Source: Entomohabitans teleogrylli (lineage in GTDB: Bacteria > Pseudomonadota > Gammaproteobacteria > Enterobacterales > Enterobacteriaceae). From it: a stretch of 64,000 nucleotides of DNA. The stretch covers positions 233,780-297,779 of the forward strand of contig NZ_KQ947380.1 of assembly GCF_001484765.1 (NCBI RefSeq), written 5' to 3'. The first letter of the stretch is position 1, and every line of letters begins with the position of its first letter. The translations under genes and the position numbers were made by a program. Shown piece after piece: positions 41,296-51,906 of the stretch. Under the pieces are notes generated by a model. It made no database searches and had not been told where the DNA came from. It saw nothing but the letters and a program-made list of their open reading frames with translations.

Positions 41296-43706
41296 TTGCC
41301 CGCTGGTTCTGGCGCGAATGGCGCTCTCCGTCGCTGCTGATAGTCTGGCTGGCCCTGAGTCTGGCGGTGGCCTGCGTGCTGGCGCTGGGTAATATCAGCG
41401 ATCGGATGGAAAAAGGGCTTAACCAGCAGAGCCGCGAATTTATGGCTGGCGATCGGGCGCTGCGTTCGTCGCGAGCCGTCCCCGGGGAGTGGCTGGAACA
41501 GGCGCGTCGCAATGGGCTGACGGTCGGTGAACAGCTCTCTTTCACCACCATGACCTTTGCCGGTGATACACCGCAACTGGCGAATGTGAAAGCGGTGGAC
41601 AATGTCTACCCAATGTACGGCGCGCTGGAAACCCGCCCACCGGGGCTAAAACCGCAGCCGGGCACGGTTTTGCTGGCGCCGCGTCTGATGGCGCTGCTGA
41701 ATTTACGGCCAGGAGACAGTATTGAAGTCGGCGATACCACGCTGCGTATCGCCGGGGAAGTGGTGCAGGAGCCGGACGCCGGGTTTAATCCGTTCCAGAT
41801 GGCGCCGCGCCTGATGATGAATCTGGCCGATGTGGAAAAGACCGGCGCGGTGCAGCCCGGTAGCCGCGTCAGCTGGCGCTATAAGTTCGGCGGAACCGAA
41901 CAACAGCTGGCCAGCTACGAGCGCTGGCTACTGCCGCAGCTCGCAGCGGAGCAGCGCTGGTACGGGCTGGAACAGGATGAAGGCGCGTTGGGTAAGTCTC
42001 TTGAGCGTTCTCAACAGTTTCTGTTGTTGTCTGCTCTGTTGACGCTACTGTTAGCGGTGGCCGCGGTGGCGGTGGCGATGGGGCACTATTGCCGTAGCCG
42101 TTACGACATGGTGGCTATCCTCAAAACGCTCGGCGCCGGGAAAAAGGCCTTACGGCGCCTGATTGTCGGCCAGTGGGCGCTACTGCTGCTGATTTCCGCC
42201 GTGACCGGCGGCGCGACCGGTCTGGTGTTTGAAGCAGCGCTCTTACATCTGCTGCGCCCGGTGCTGCCAGTGGCGCTGCCGCCCGCCAGTCTGTGGCCCT
42301 GGCTGTGGGCGGTGGGGGCGATGGTGGTGATTTCGCTGCTGGTGGGGATGCGGCCCTATCGACTGCTGCTGGCCACTCAGCCGGTGCGTGTATTGCGTCA
42401 GGATACGGTCTCCAGCGTCTGGCCGCTGAAAATTTACTTGCCTGTCATTACGATGGTCGCAGTTCTGCTGTTGGCGCTGCTGATGGGCGGTAGTTTTCTG
42501 CTCTGGTCGGTGCTGGCCGGCACGCTGGTGCTGGCGCTGCTGTGCGGCGTGGTGGGATGGGGCGTGTTGCGGATATTGCGCCGCCTGACGCTGCGCGCGT
42601 TGCCGATGCGCCTGGCGGTTAACCGTCTGTTGCGCCAGCCGTGGACTACCCTCAGCCAACTGGCGGCCTTCTCGCTCTCTTTTATGCTGTTGGCGTTATT
42701 GCTGGTACTGCGCGGGGATCTGCTGGATCGCTGGCAGCAGCAGTTGCCGCCGGAAAGTCCCAACTATTTCCTGGTGAATATCTCGCCCGAGCAGGTGCAG
42801 TCGGTGAAAGAGTTCCTTGCCGAACACCAGATTATCCCAGATTCCTGGTATCCGGTGGTGCGGGCGCGACTGACGGAAATGAATGGCCAGAGTACTCAGG
42901 GTAATAAAGACGAAGCCCTGAATCGCGAACTGAACCTGACCTGGCAACAGAACCGGCCGGACCACAATCCGCTGGTGGCCGGGAACTGGCCGCCGGCGGC
43001 GGGGGAAGTGTCTATTGAAGAGGGGCTGGCGACGCGCCTGAATATTCGCATCGGCGATACGCTGAGCTTTACCGGTGATACGCAGCCGTTTACCGCCAAA
43101 GTAACCAGTGTGCGTAAAGTGGACTGGGAAAGTCTGCGTCCCAATTTCTACTTTATCTTCCCGCAGGGGGCGCTGGACAATCAGCCGCAAAGCTGGCTGA
43201 CCAGCTTCCGCTGGGACGGCGGCAATGAGGTTCTCACGCAGCTTAACCGTGAGTTCCCTACCGTCAGTCTGCTGGATATCGGCGCTATTCTCCGTCAGGT
43301 GAGCCAGGTACTCAGTCAGGTCAGCCGGGCGCTGGAGGTTATGGTGGTGCTGGTCACCCTGTGCGGCGTGCTGCTGCTGATGGCGCAGATTCAGGTCGGG
43401 ATGCGCCAGCGCCATCAGGAACTGGTGGTCTATCGTACCCTTGGCGCCGGTAAACCGTTGCTGCGTCAGACGCTGTGGTGCGAATTCGCGGTACTCGGGG
43501 CGGTGTCCGGACTGGTGGCGGCGATTGGCGCCGAAACCGCGCTGGCGCTGCTGCAGACCCGGGTATTCGATTTTCCCTGGTCTCCGGACGGGCGGCTATG
43601 GCTGGCGCTGCCGCTGAGCGGCGTACTACTACTGTCGCTGTGCGGCGGCTGGCTGGGCATACGCTTGCTGCGCGGTAAGGCGCTGTTCCGCCAGTTTACC
43701 GGTTAA
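41292..43706 (+). CDS. ybbP: YbbP, FtsX-like ABC transporter permease
   Basis: The product has 804 residues (same as E. coli). It has the FtsX/MacB-type layout: one N-terminal helix, a large periplasmic domain, four helices around residues 245-400, three around 420-480, a second periplasmic domain, and three C-terminal helices. It pairs with YbbA. Substrate unknown. A terminator hairpin follows 15 bp after its stop. Confidence 0.94.
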   Translation: MIARWFWREWRSPSLLIVWLALSLAVACVLALGNISDRMEKGLNQQSREFMAGDRALRSSRAVPGEWLEQARRNGLTVGEQLSFTTMTFAGDTPQLANVKAVDNVYPMYGALETRPPGLKPQPGTVLLAPRLMALLNLRPGDSIEVGDTTLRIAGEVVQEPDAGFNPFQMAPRLMMNLADVEKTGAVQPGSRVSWRYKFGGTEQQLASYERWLLPQLAAEQRWYGLEQDEGALGKSLERSQQFLLLSALLTLLLAVAAVAVAMGHYCRSRYDMVAILKTLGAGKKALRRLIVGQWALLLLISAVTGGATGLVFEAALLHLLRPVLPVALPPASLWPWLWAVGAMVVISLLVGMRPYRLLLATQPVRVLRQDTVSSVWPLKIYLPVITMVAVLLLALLMGGSFLLWSVLAGTLVLALLCGVVGWGVLRILRRLTLRALPMRLAVNRLLRQPWTTLSQLAAFSLSFMLLALLLVLRGDLLDRWQQQLPPESPNYFLVNISPEQVQSVKEFLAEHQIIPDSWYPVVRARLTEMNGQSTQGNKDEALNRELNLTWQQNRPDHNPLVAGNWPPAAGEVSIEEGLATRLNIRIGDTLSFTGDTQPFTAKVTSVRKVDWESLRPNFYFIFPQGALDNQPQSWLTSFRWDGGNEVLTQLNREFPTVSLLDIGAILRQVSQVLSQVSRALEVMVVLVTLCGVLLLMAQIQVGMRQRHQELVVYRTLGAGKPLLRQTLWCEFAVLGAVSGLVAAIGAETALALLQTRVFDFPWSPDGRLWLALPLSGVLLLSLCGGWLGIRLLRGKALFRQFTG

Positions 43707-43721
43707 TCCCGCCTGTCAATT

Positions 43722-43759
43722 CGCCGTCTGGCTGCCTGCCGACGGCGGATTTTCTTTTT
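43722..43759 (+). terminator. Terminator after ybbP
   Basis: CGCCGTC (43722-43728) and GACGGCG (43741-43747) pair across a 12-base loop and are followed by GATTTTCTTTTTG on the plus strand. It separates ybbA-ybbP from the porin gene. Confidence 0.75.
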
Positions 43760-43850
43760 GTAATATTTGTTAATAATTTCGTGAGTTATTAAAGGCACGA
43801 ATCATTAAACGGCAAAGACTTTCCGACATCAATCCGCGTTAACATTTCCG

Positions 43851-43867
43851 TTGCTAACTGTTAGCAA
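43851..43867. promoter_or_regulatory. Perfect palindrome in the porin leader
   Basis: TTGCTAAC-T-GTTAGCAA is a perfect 8-bp inverted repeat around one base, ending 20 bp before the porin start codon and directly upstream of its AAGGAAA ribosome binding site. It could be an operator or a hairpin in the mRNA leader. No regulator was identified. Confidence 0.55.
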
Positions 43868-43887
43868 GCTAATAAGGAAATGTCCAA

Positions 43888-45039
43888 ATGAAAACAACAA
43901 TAACAGCACTGGCGAAGTGGGTCGGTGCCGCAGTGGTTTTGGGATCGGTGTCTTTTGCTGCCAGCGCGGAAATTACCCTGATCAAACAGGATCCGCAGCC
44001 AGGGGACCCGTTAAGTCGCCTCAACTTCACCGTTGGGGGCAGTATCCGTCCGCAGTTCAACAACATGACCGGGGACGGCGATAAAGGTTCCTATAAACGT
44101 AACGGTTTCGACGGCGGGACCCGCTTCCGTTTCGCCGCCGATTACTATCTGTTCGACGACATTAGCTGGATTAGCTACTACGAACTCGGGGTGAATATTC
44201 CGGCGCTGTTTGACTGGGATAACCACTACGCCGAGGGGGCGACCGACACGACCCGCCGTATGCTGTACACCGGCCTGAAGAGCAAGACCTGGGGTCAGTT
44301 GACATTCGGCCAGCAAAACAGCGTCTACTACGATGTGATCGGCGCAAAAACCGATATCTGGGATTACGACATGCTGGCGCAGGCGCCGGGCAACGGAATT
44401 AACGGCGATTACGACGGTTCCTACCGTTCCCGTAAAATGCTCAAGTATAAAAACACCTTTGGCGATGCCGATGTGTATGCTTCTTACCTGTTTAACGACA
44501 GCGAATATCTGCCGGGGGATGGGCTGCGCTATAAGCGTAAAGGCGGCGGCTCGCTGGGCCTGGATTATCACCTGACCACCGATCTTACCTGGGGGCTGGC
44601 GTGGAACTACACTCGCGGTGAAATGCGCAACCCGGGTAATGGCGACAATAAAACCTATGACCAGAATATCCTGGGTACCGCGCTGAGCTGGAAACCGGAT
44701 AACTGGACCTTCTCGGTAGGCGGCGGCTGGTATGAAAACTTCCTGACCACCAAAAAACATAATGTTAACGACTACTTCGCCGGCGACGCGTGGGGTATCG
44801 AATATTTTGCCGGCTATACCTTCCCGATCGGCCAGTATGCGGTGAAATCCATTCAACCGTATTTCATGGGCGATCGTCTGGAATACATCAACGATCGTAA
44901 CTATCAGCGTATTGATAATGGGGTGGGGATTAGCTTCCAGTTCGACTACGGCTTCCGTATCGACTATGAGCACGTCTTTACTTCCAGCACTGACAATCTG
45001 GGCGATATGAACCTGGTGCGTCTGCGCTACGATTTCTGA
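43888..45039 (+). CDS. Outer-membrane porin of the 16-strand family
   Basis: The product has 383 residues. The signal peptide is cleaved near FAASAEITL. The rest is rich in alternating hydrophobic and polar residues, glycine and aromatics, and ends in Phe (VRLRYDF), the C-terminal signature recognised by BamA. Motifs such as TGLKSKTWGQLTFGQQNSVYYD resemble the constriction-loop region of general porins. It is not OmpF/OmpC. The position between ybbP and selU is occupied by rhsD in E. coli. Substrate preference cannot be read from sequence. Confidence 0.85.
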   Translation: MKTTITALAKWVGAAVVLGSVSFAASAEITLIKQDPQPGDPLSRLNFTVGGSIRPQFNNMTGDGDKGSYKRNGFDGGTRFRFAADYYLFDDISWISYYELGVNIPALFDWDNHYAEGATDTTRRMLYTGLKSKTWGQLTFGQQNSVYYDVIGAKTDIWDYDMLAQAPGNGINGDYDGSYRSRKMLKYKNTFGDADVYASYLFNDSEYLPGDGLRYKRKGGGSLGLDYHLTTDLTWGLAWNYTRGEMRNPGNGDNKTYDQNILGTALSWKPDNWTFSVGGGWYENFLTTKKHNVNDYFAGDAWGIEYFAGYTFPIGQYAVKSIQPYFMGDRLEYINDRNYQRIDNGVGISFQFDYGFRIDYEHVFTSSTDNLGDMNLVRLRYDF

Positions 45040-45050
45040 CCCGCGTCTTA

Positions 45051-45071
45051 GTCCCCCGCCTGCCGGGGGAC
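45051..45071. terminator. Hairpin between the porin gene and selU
   Basis: GTCCCCC (45051-45057) and GGGGGAC (45065-45071) form a strong 7-bp stem between two convergent genes. The following T content is poor on both strands, so termination efficiency is uncertain. Confidence 0.6.
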
Positions 45072-45077
45072 TTCCTG

Positions 45078-46199
45078 TTACAGTGTGTTGTCGCGCAGCC
45101 AGGTGGCAACCTGCCGGTAATCACCGCGAAATACGATAGCGCCGGCCTTTCTGGATAGCTGGTAGCGATACATTGGATCGTAATACTCCTGGAGCAATGG
45201 CGCCAGCCAGTTGCGGTGGGCGTCGCTGTTACCGGTGTTTCGCTGGATTTGCAGTGCCTGATGCAGGGCGCTGGTAAGCTGAGCGTAGCGCTCCAGCCCC
45301 AGGCGACGGCGAATACCGTTGAGCCCGTGTTCCAGGTAATCGCAATACCCCCGCCAGCCCTCCTGTTCGCCGTACGCGGCGACAAAATCGGCGTGCATAT
45401 CGATGAAATACTCCTGCTGCAGCCGTTCCAGACGGCGCTCAAAGGGGTCGTCGATGACGACGATCGCCGCGTTGGCCATCCCTTCGCGGAAGACTTCCGG
45501 AATATGGCGCGAGCCAATCATGCGACTTTCGTCCTCCACGACCCAGCGAAAGGTCGGGCTGCCGCCGTACTGCGCCTGCTGCTTCAGAAGCGTGATGCCC
45601 AGTTGATTCTCAAAGCTGGCCTGGGAAGGCTGAGGGGAGAGGGTGCGTCCGAAAGAAGAGCCGCGGTGGCGCGCCAGCCCTTCCAGATCGACGCCGCCGG
45701 GATGGTCGCGAATCAGCAGTGTTTTACCGCTGCCGGTATTGCCGCTGACCAGCACCATCGGTTTTTGCGCCAGCCGGGTAATGGCCTCCACCGCATACTG
45801 GCGTAGCGCTTTATAGCCGCCTTCCACCAGCGGATAGTCGATACCGTCTTCCCGCAGCCATTGCTGGACGATATGCGAGCGCAGTCCGCCTCTGGCGCAG
45901 CACAGATAGCCGTGGGGATGGCGCAGCGCGAAGTCGCGCCATAGCGCGAGGCGCTGTTCCCGCAGACTGCCCTGTACCAGCCGGTTACCGAGCGCGATTG
46001 CCGCCTGCTGGCCCTGCTGTTTATAACAGGTGCCGACGGCGGCGCGTTCGGCGTCGTTCATCAATGGCAGGTTGACCGCGCAAGGCAGGGAGCCCTGGGC
46101 AAATTCGACCGGGGCGCGAACATCAATCAGTGGGGGATCCGCCAGCAGGAGCGTCAGGTAATCGCAGGTGTCGGGGCGGACCGGTAGTGCATTTTCCAT
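45078..46199 (-). CDS. selU: SelU (MnmH), tRNA 2-selenouridine/geranyl-2-thiouridine synthase
   Basis: The product has 373 residues (E. coli 364). The N-terminal rhodanese domain has its active cysteine in [16 protein letters not shown], and the C-terminal P-loop domain has [11 protein letters not shown]. It replaces sulfur by selenium at the wobble uridine of Lys, Glu and Gln tRNAs via a geranylated intermediate, using selenophosphate. Confidence 0.94.
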   Translation of the reverse strand: MENALPVRPDTCDYLTLLLADPPLIDVRAPVEFAQGSLPCAVNLPLMNDAERAAVGTCYKQQGQQAAIALGNRLVQGSLREQRLALWRDFALRHPHGYLCCARGGLRSHIVQQWLREDGIDYPLVEGGYKALRQYAVEAITRLAQKPMVLVSGNTGSGKTLLIRDHPGGVDLEGLARHRGSSFGRTLSPQPSQASFENQLGITLLKQQAQYGGSPTFRWVVEDESRMIGSRHIPEVFREGMANAAIVVIDDPFERRLERLQQEYFIDMHADFVAAYGEQEGWRGYCDYLEHGLNGIRRRLGLERYAQLTSALHQALQIQRNTGNSDAHRNWLAPLLQEYYDPMYRYQLSRKAGAIVFRGDYRQVATWLRDNTL

Positions 46200-46302
46200 T
46201 CACAAGCCTTCAGTGCCGAAAATCGCCGGGATCGGCAACGGCATTCTACTCTCAATGGGGAAATTTTACGTACCGGAAGGCGTGCGATGCAATGAAAAGC
46301 GC

Positions 46303-46337
46303 AAAAACCGGCGGGCGCAATGCAGCAGACCCGCCGG
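46303..46337 (-). terminator. Rho-independent terminator after purEK
   Basis: On the minus strand CCGGCGGG (46337-46330) pairs with CCCGCCGG (46315-46308) across a 14-base loop and is followed by five T. It lies 8 bp after the purK stop. Confidence 0.8.
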
Positions 46338-46344
46338 GGAGGCG

Positions 46345-47412
46345 TTAAGCGAGGAGGGTTCTGGCCCAGTCAATCCCGCTGGCATACTCGGCCGGCAACA
46401 GCGGCTTCAGAGCTTCAAGGGCGGCGCGCAACCGGGAGGTATCCGCGTCGTTGAGGTTCAGGTGGCCTACCTTGCGGCCCGCCCGGACCTCTTTGTCGTA
46501 CCAGTGCAGATGGACCAGCGGCTGCGCCAGCCAGGCATAGTTGAGATCGGTGCCAATCAGGTTAATCATTGCCGACGGGCTGTGGACCACCGGGCGCGGT
46601 AGCGGCAGACGCAATACGGCGCGCAGGTGCAGTTCGAACTGACTGATGGATGCGCCGTTCTGGGTCCAGTGACCACTGTTGTGTACCCGGGGCGCCAGTT
46701 CGTTGATCAGCAGGCCATCGGGGGTGACAAAACACTCCATGGCCATCACGCCCACATACTCCAGTTCATTCATCACCGCGCCGAGCATCTCTTCGGCCTG
46801 TTTTTGCTGCTGCGGATCTGCCTGTGGAAAAGCCACGCTGGCGCGCAGAATACCTTCCTGATGCAGGTTGTGGGTCAGCGGATAGAACACTGTGGCGCCA
46901 TCGTGACTGCGGGCGCCAACCAGCGAGACCTCCGCGGAGAAATTAATCCCCTGCTCAACGATACACTCGCCGTAACAATCAGCAGGCAACTGATCGGTAT
47001 CGCCGGCCCGCAGCCGCCACTGGCCGCGGCCATCGTAGCCGCCGGTGCGGCGTTTAACGATAGCCAGACTGCCGAGCTTTGCGAAAACCACCGGCCACTC
47101 CTGCGGCCCGGCCAGCAATTGCCAGGGGGCGGTGGGCAGACTCAGCTTGTCGAATAGCTGCTTTTGCGTCAGGCGGTCGGCGATGATCGGGAACACTTCG
47201 CGGTTGACAAAGGCGCGGTGGCGCGCCAGTTCGCGGGTCAGGGGCGTTTCCGGCCAGCGCTCGATTTCCGCGGTAATAACACTGTGCTGAAAAGGAACCG
47301 CTTCGGGATCGGCTTCCAGGCCTACCGGATAGACGGTGATGCCCAGCGGTTCACCGGCCTGGCGCAGCATTCTCCCCAACTGGCCGTTGCCCAGTACACA
47401 AACCTGCATCAT
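46345..47412 (-). CDS. purK: PurK, N5-carboxyaminoimidazole ribonucleotide synthase
   Basis: The product has 355 residues (same as E. coli). It converts AIR, ATP and bicarbonate to N5-CAIR in purine synthesis. It is an ATP-grasp enzyme; [15 protein letters not shown] at the N-terminus and [11 protein letters not shown] in the nucleotide-binding part are visible. Its start overlaps the purE stop by 4 bp. The operon is preceded by a PurR operator. Confidence 0.97.
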   Translation of the reverse strand: MMQVCVLGNGQLGRMLRQAGEPLGITVYPVGLEADPEAVPFQHSVITAEIERWPETPLTRELARHRAFVNREVFPIIADRLTQKQLFDKLSLPTAPWQLLAGPQEWPVVFAKLGSLAIVKRRTGGYDGRGQWRLRAGDTDQLPADCYGECIVEQGINFSAEVSLVGARSHDGATVFYPLTHNLHQEGILRASVAFPQADPQQQKQAEEMLGAVMNELEYVGVMAMECFVTPDGLLINELAPRVHNSGHWTQNGASISQFELHLRAVLRLPLPRPVVHSPSAMINLIGTDLNYAWLAQPLVHLHWYDKEVRAGRKVGHLNLNDADTSRLRAALEALKPLLPAEYASGIDWARTLLA

Positions 47413-47918
47413 GCTGCACCCCGCGGGTCCGGGTTGTCGAGCACGTCATCGGTCTGTTTGCGGCGCCAGTCGGCCAGGCGCTGATACAGCGCCGCGTCAT
47501 GCTGGGCGAGGATCTGCGCCGCCAGCAGCGCGGCATTTGCCGCACCGGCTTTGCCAATCGCCAGAGTGCCTACCGGGATGCCGCGCGGCATCTGGACAAT
47601 CGAATACAGGCTGTCGACGCCGCTCAGGGCGGCGCTTTGTACCGGAACGCCCAGCACCGGCACCAGCGTCTTGGCGGCAATCATCCCCGGCAGGTGGGCC
47701 GCGCCGCCAGCGCCGGCGATAATCACCTGAAAGCCATTATCCTGCGCCTGCTCTGCGAAGCTGAACAGCTTATCCGGCGTACGGTGCGCGGAGACCACTT
47801 CGCAATGGTAGGGCACGTTCAGGGTATCGAGGATTTCTGCGGCAAACTGCATGGTAGCCCAGTCGCTTCTGGACCCCATAACGATGGCGATACGCGCCGG
47901 ATTGGTGCTGGAAGACAT
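47409..47918 (-). CDS. purE: PurE, N5-CAIR mutase
   Basis: The product has 169 residues (same as E. coli). It moves the carboxylate of N5-CAIR to give CAIR. The signature [10 protein letters not shown] and the active-site loop around SAHRTPD are visible. First gene of purEK. Confidence 0.97.
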   Translation of the reverse strand: MSSSTNPARIAIVMGSRSDWATMQFAAEILDTLNVPYHCEVVSAHRTPDKLFSFAEQAQDNGFQVIIAGAGGAAHLPGMIAAKTLVPVLGVPVQSAALSGVDSLYSIVQMPRGIPVGTLAIGKAGAANAALLAAQILAQHDAALYQRLADWRRKQTDDVLDNPDPRGAA

Positions 47919-48001
47919 GCGTCTTAAAACTCCTGTGGATGTACGACAGACAACTTGAGGACTGGCTTAAGAGGGGCAGAGAATAGCACGTAAAACCGGC
48001 A

Positions 48002-48017
48002 AGGAAAACGGTTGCGT
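48002..48017 (-). promoter_or_regulatory. PurR operator and purE promoter
   Basis: On the minus strand ACGCAACCGTTTTCCT lies 84 bp before the purE start. It fits the PurR box (consensus ACGCAAACGTTTGCGT) and is, as I recall, identical to the E. coli purE operator. TTGCCG and TATTCT just downstream are candidate -35 and -10 boxes, so PurR bound with hypoxanthine or guanine would block the promoter. Confidence 0.85.
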
Positions 48018-48066
48018 AGCGATGTGCCGCCAGGGCGCGACGCGATGTTTGCGCCGCGCGGTACTG

Positions 48067-48801
48067 TCAGAGGCGATGCTTTTCCTGCCACTCCCTGAGG
48101 GAGGATCCCAGGCTTGCCGCGGTAACGCCATTTGGAAACAGATTCATGGTCAGGGCGATTTTTTCCTGATGCTCGTTGTGCTGCAGGGTGAGCCGCAGTT
48201 TGTTTCTTTTGCTTTCGATATCGCGGATGTAGCGGGCGGGAATCCGGTAAGTATCGCTGTACAGCGTCGGGGTGAGCAGGATTTCATCGTGCTGAAAATC
48301 GAGCAGCGGATGTTTTTTCAGCCGCTGTCCATTCCATAACATCATTAATCCGGCGACCAGAATTAAACCGGAAGGACCAATGCCAATAAAAAACATCACG
48401 GCCCCAAGTACTGCCATAATCGCGCTGGGCAGGATGATTTTGTCGGTGTTGATCCTGACTGATGCGGTCTGCGGCGACAGATGCGGTTCGCGCTGCAGCC
48501 AGTGAAAACGGTAAGCGCAGTTGCTGCGCTGGAAGCCATATAACATCACGATACTGCCCGGCAGCGTCAACAGTACGCCGCAAAACATCAGCACTACCGA
48601 GGTCTTACGCCACAGGCTGAACAGCAACGTGGCGATAATACTCAGTATCATACCGCTCCAGTAGACCACAATGATCGGCCTGACCAGTTCCGGCATATCA
48701 TCATAAAATGAGGTGAAATGGCGCAGGTAAATGGTAATAAATAAAACATAGACCAGCGCAATTATCATTCCTGTCCAGAATGTTATATTCAGATATTTCA
48801 T
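48067..48801 (-). CDS. Inner-membrane protein of unknown function
   Basis: The product has 244 residues with about five hydrophobic segments (near residues 7-28, 43-65, 70-92, 125-142 and 144-160) and a soluble C-terminal part of some 80 residues rich in charged residues. I recognise no family. The reading frame is well formed, with a start at 48801 behind a modest GGGACG ribosome binding site. E. coli has no gene between purE and lpxH, so it looks like a lineage-specific insertion. Confidence 0.7.
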   Translation of the reverse strand: MKYLNITFWTGMIIALVYVLFITIYLRHFTSFYDDMPELVRPIIVVYWSGMILSIIATLLFSLWRKTSVVLMFCGVLLTLPGSIVMLYGFQRSNCAYRFHWLQREPHLSPQTASVRINTDKIILPSAIMAVLGAVMFFIGIGPSGLILVAGLMMLWNGQRLKKHPLLDFQHDEILLTPTLYSDTYRIPARYIRDIESKRNKLRLTLQHNEHQEKIALTMNLFPNGVTAASLGSSLREWQEKHRL

Positions 48802-48899
48802 AACGTCCCTGTGGTTATTTTGCGTATTACCCGGTGAGTTATATCCCTGTGGGAGATGAATGGGCAGCCGCTATTTTCCGAATATTGGTACCCACTGTT

Positions 48900-49622
48900 T
48901 TACAGCGGGAAAGGAATTAATTCCACGTCTTCGGCGGTCACTTTGACCATTGAGCCTTCGCTGTGCCAGGCGCCCAGCACCACGCGAAATGCCGCCTGAC
49001 CGTTGGCGGTCAGCTCATGTATCGCCGGGCGATGAGTGTGGCCGTGAATCAGCCACTGGACGCGCTGTTGTTCCATTTCCGCGACCACGGCGCCGGGGTT
49101 GACGTCCATAATCGCCAGCGATTTGCTGCTGTTAGCCGCTTTACTGCCGGCGCGCATCCGGGCGGCGATGCGCTGGCGGATAAATAGCGGCAGGGCGAGG
49201 AACAGCTTCTGTAGCCAGGGTTTGTGCACCTGAGCGCGGAATTCCTGGTACTCTTTGTCGTCGATACACAGGGTATCGCCGTGCATGATCAGAATCCGAC
49301 GGCCATAGAGATCCAGCACCTGGCTTTCCGGCAGCAGGATCATACCGCTTTCCCGGGCAAAGCGCGGGCCCAGCAGAAAGTCCCGGTTGCCGTGGATGAA
49401 ATAACAGGGAACGCCGCTGTCTGTTAGCTTTTTGAGCGCGGCGGCGATTTCACGATGTAGCGCAGTGGGATCGTCATCACCGATCCACGCTTCAAACAAG
49501 TCGCCGAGAATGTACAGCGCCTCCGCCTGGCGGGCGCTGCCGGCCAGAAAACGCAGAAAACCGGCGGTGATCGCCGGTTCTTCCTGGCAGAGATGTAAAT
49601 CTGCAATAAAAAGCGTCGCCAC
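48900..49622 (-). CDS. lpxH: LpxH, UDP-2,3-diacylglucosamine hydrolase
   Basis: The product has 240 residues (same as E. coli). It hydrolyses UDP-2,3-diacylglucosamine to lipid X in lipid A synthesis at the inner face of the membrane. The metallophosphoesterase motifs [21 protein letters not shown] and HGHTHRP are visible. It follows ppiB with a 2-bp gap, indicating one operon. Confidence 0.97.
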   Translation of the reverse strand: MATLFIADLHLCQEEPAITAGFLRFLAGSARQAEALYILGDLFEAWIGDDDPTALHREIAAALKKLTDSGVPCYFIHGNRDFLLGPRFARESGMILLPESQVLDLYGRRILIMHGDTLCIDDKEYQEFRAQVHKPWLQKLFLALPLFIRQRIAARMRAGSKAANSSKSLAIMDVNPGAVVAEMEQQRVQWLIHGHTHRPAIHELTANGQAAFRVVLGAWHSEGSMVKVTAEDVELIPFPL

Positions 49623-49624
49623 AG

Positions 49625-50119
49625 TTACTCGCTGACGGTCACGCTTTCAATGATAACGTCTTCTTTCGGTACGTCCTGGTGCATGCCGCTGCGGCCGGTA
49701 GAGACGCCTTTGATTTTGTCTACCACGTCCATACCTTCAACCACTTCGGCGAAGACACAGTAACCCCAGCCCTGCATGCTTTCGCCGCTGAAGTTCAGGA
49801 AGTCGTTGTCTACGACGTTGATGAAGAACTGAGCGGTGGCGGAGTGAGGGGCCTGGGTACGGGCCATAGCCAGCGTGCCGCGGGTATTTTTCAGACCGTT
49901 ATTGGCTTCGTTCTGAATGGAATCTTTGGTAGCTTTCTGTTTCATGCCCGGCTCAAAACCGCCGCCCTGGATCATAAAGCCATTGATCACGCGGTGGAAA
50001 ATGGTGTTGTTGTAAAAGCCTTCACGACAGTAGTCCAGGAAGTTTTTAACGGTAACCGGCGCTTTGTCGTCAAACGTTTTGATAACGATATCGCCGTGAT
50101 TAGTGTGAAAAGTGACCAT
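49625..50119 (-). CDS. ppiB: PpiB, cytoplasmic peptidyl-prolyl cis-trans isomerase B
   Basis: From the ATG at 50119 the product has 164 residues, equal to E. coli PpiB; the start at 50155 would add 12 non-conserved residues. It is a cyclophilin without signal peptide, with [13 protein letters not shown] and the active-site segment ATAQFFINV. It lies upstream of lpxH and is divergent from cysS. Confidence 0.96.
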   Translation of the reverse strand: MVTFHTNHGDIVIKTFDDKAPVTVKNFLDYCREGFYNNTIFHRVINGFMIQGGGFEPGMKQKATKDSIQNEANNGLKNTRGTLAMARTQAPHSATAQFFINVVDNDFLNFSGESMQGWGYCVFAEVVEGMDVVDKIKGVSTGRSGMHQDVPKEDVIIESVTVSE

Positions 50120-50296
50120 ATGTCCATCCTGTTCGGTTAGGTAGTGCCTGAGCATGGTGTTGCTGGCAATTGTAAGAGGCTGTTATAGCATAACTCCCGG
50201 CATTGGATCACCTTGCAAAGCATGTGCTTCCTGGAGGATTTCCAGGTTAATATAGACAACCTTATTTTTTACCACACACAGACGCGGAACACCCTG

Positions 50297-51682
50297 ATGT
50301 TAAAAATCTTCAATACTTTAAGTCGCCAGAAAGAAGAATTTAAACCGATTCATGCCGGTGAGGTGGGCATGTACGTGTGTGGGATTACCGTCTACGACCT
50401 GTGTCATATCGGCCATGGCCGTACTTTTGTCGCTTTCGATACCGTGGCCCGCTATCTGCGCTTCCTCGGCTATAAGCTGAAGTATGTGCGTAACATTACC
50501 GATATTGACGATAAAATCATTAAACGCGCCGCCGACAACGGCGAAGACTTTACTGCGCTGGTGGATCGCATGATCGCCGAGATGCATAAAGATTTCGATG
50601 CGCTGAATATCCTGCGCCCGGACGTCGAGCCGCGCGCTACCCATCATATACATGAAATTATCGATATCACCCAGCGCCTGATCGACCGTGGGCATGCCTA
50701 TGTGGCGGGTAATGGCGATGTGATGTTTTCAGTGCCGACCGATCCGCATTATGGCCTACTGTCGCGCCAGGATCTGGAGCAACTCCAGGCCGGCGCGCGG
50801 GTAGAAGTGGCGGACGCCAAGCGTAACCCGATGGATTTCGTTCTGTGGAAAATGTCTAAACCCGGCGAGCCGAGCTGGCCGTCGCCGTGGGGGGAAGGGC
50901 GTCCGGGCTGGCATATCGAATGTTCCGCCATGAACTGCAAGCAGTTGGGGCACCATTTTGATATTCACGGCGGTGGTTCGGATCTGATGTTTCCACACCA
51001 TGAGAATGAAATTGCCCAGTCAACCTGCGCCCATGATGGCGAGTACGTCAATTACTGGATGCACTCCGGTATGGTGATGGTGGATCGCGAGAAAATGTCC
51101 AAATCGCTGGGCAACTTTTTTACCGTGCGCGATGTGCTGAAATATTACGATCCGGAGACCATCCGTTACTTCCTGATGTCCGGCCACTATCGCAGCCAGC
51201 TCAACTACAGCGAAGAGAACCTCAGGCAGGCGCGGGCGTCGCTGGAGCGTCTCTACACCGCGCTGCGCGGCACCGATCGCAGCGCTCCGGCGGCAGGCGG
51301 AGAAGCTTTTGAAGCCCGCTTCCGCGAAGCGATGGATGATGATTTCAACACGCCGGAGGCCTATTCGGTGCTGTTTGATATGGCCCGGGAAGTGAACCGT
51401 CTGAAAACCGACGATATGGCGGCGGCGCACCAGTTGGCGGCGCATCTGCGTAAACTTTCCGGGGTGCTTGGCCTGCTGGAGCAGGAGCCGGAGCAGTTCC
51501 TGCAAAGCGGCGCGCAGGCTGACGATGGCGAAGTGGCGGAGATCGAGCAACTAATTCGCCAGCGTCTGGAGGCCCGCCAGGCGAAAGACTGGGCGGCGGC
51601 GGATGCGGCGCGCGATCGCCTTAACGAAATGGGTATTGTGCTGGAAGATGGTCCTCAGGGGACGATCTGGCGCAGGAAGTAG
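50297..51682 (+). CDS. cysS: CysS, cysteinyl-tRNA synthetase
   Basis: From the ATG at 50297 the product has 461 residues, equal to E. coli CysS; the open frame extends upstream to 50213 but that part is not conserved. The class I signatures HIGH (CHIGHGRTF) and KMSKS ([11 protein letters not shown]) are present, as are the zinc ligands at C28, C209, H234 and E238 by E. coli numbering (within [17 protein letters not shown] and FPHHENE). Confidence 0.97.
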   Translation: MLKIFNTLSRQKEEFKPIHAGEVGMYVCGITVYDLCHIGHGRTFVAFDTVARYLRFLGYKLKYVRNITDIDDKIIKRAADNGEDFTALVDRMIAEMHKDFDALNILRPDVEPRATHHIHEIIDITQRLIDRGHAYVAGNGDVMFSVPTDPHYGLLSRQDLEQLQAGARVEVADAKRNPMDFVLWKMSKPGEPSWPSPWGEGRPGWHIECSAMNCKQLGHHFDIHGGGSDLMFPHHENEIAQSTCAHDGEYVNYWMHSGMVMVDREKMSKSLGNFFTVRDVLKYYDPETIRYFLMSGHYRSQLNYSEENLRQARASLERLYTALRGTDRSAPAAGGEAFEARFREAMDDDFNTPEAYSVLFDMAREVNRLKTDDMAAAHQLAAHLRKLSGVLGLLEQEPEQFLQSGAQADDGEVAEIEQLIRQRLEARQAKDWAAADAARDRLNEMGIVLEDGPQGTIWRRK

Positions 51683-51750
51683 TTCAGGCCGGGTCACGGC
51701 GAACCACCTCAAAGCCTGAAAAAGGTTTCTGCGGATTTAACAGCAATCAG

Positions 51751-51772
51751 AGCGGCGGAAGCCGCTTTTTTT
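51751..51772 (+). terminator. Rho-independent terminator after cysS
   Basis: AGCGGC and GCCGCT form a 6-bp stem around GGAA, followed by seven T on the plus strand, 68 bp after the cysS stop. Confidence 0.85.
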
Positions 51773-51906
51773 GCGTCGGGAAAACGCTTTTAGCCAGTTT
51801 CAGCAGAGAAGGTCTTATAAATAGCCGGGCGCGTAGACAGTCCACAGCCCTTCTTTTATGTTAGCGTTTTATGGGATGCATTCATGGATGTACATAGGGA
51901 TATGAC

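Noticed and set aside
43868..43890. Pairing of ChiX with the porin leader
   Set aside because: Only about six bases (AGGAAA) match the ChiX pairing region, which is the length expected of a ribosome binding site by chance.
44011..44973. A 320-codon open frame antisense to the porin gene
   Set aside because: It is explained by codon bias of the porin; there is no promoter or ribosome binding site and no recognisable domain.
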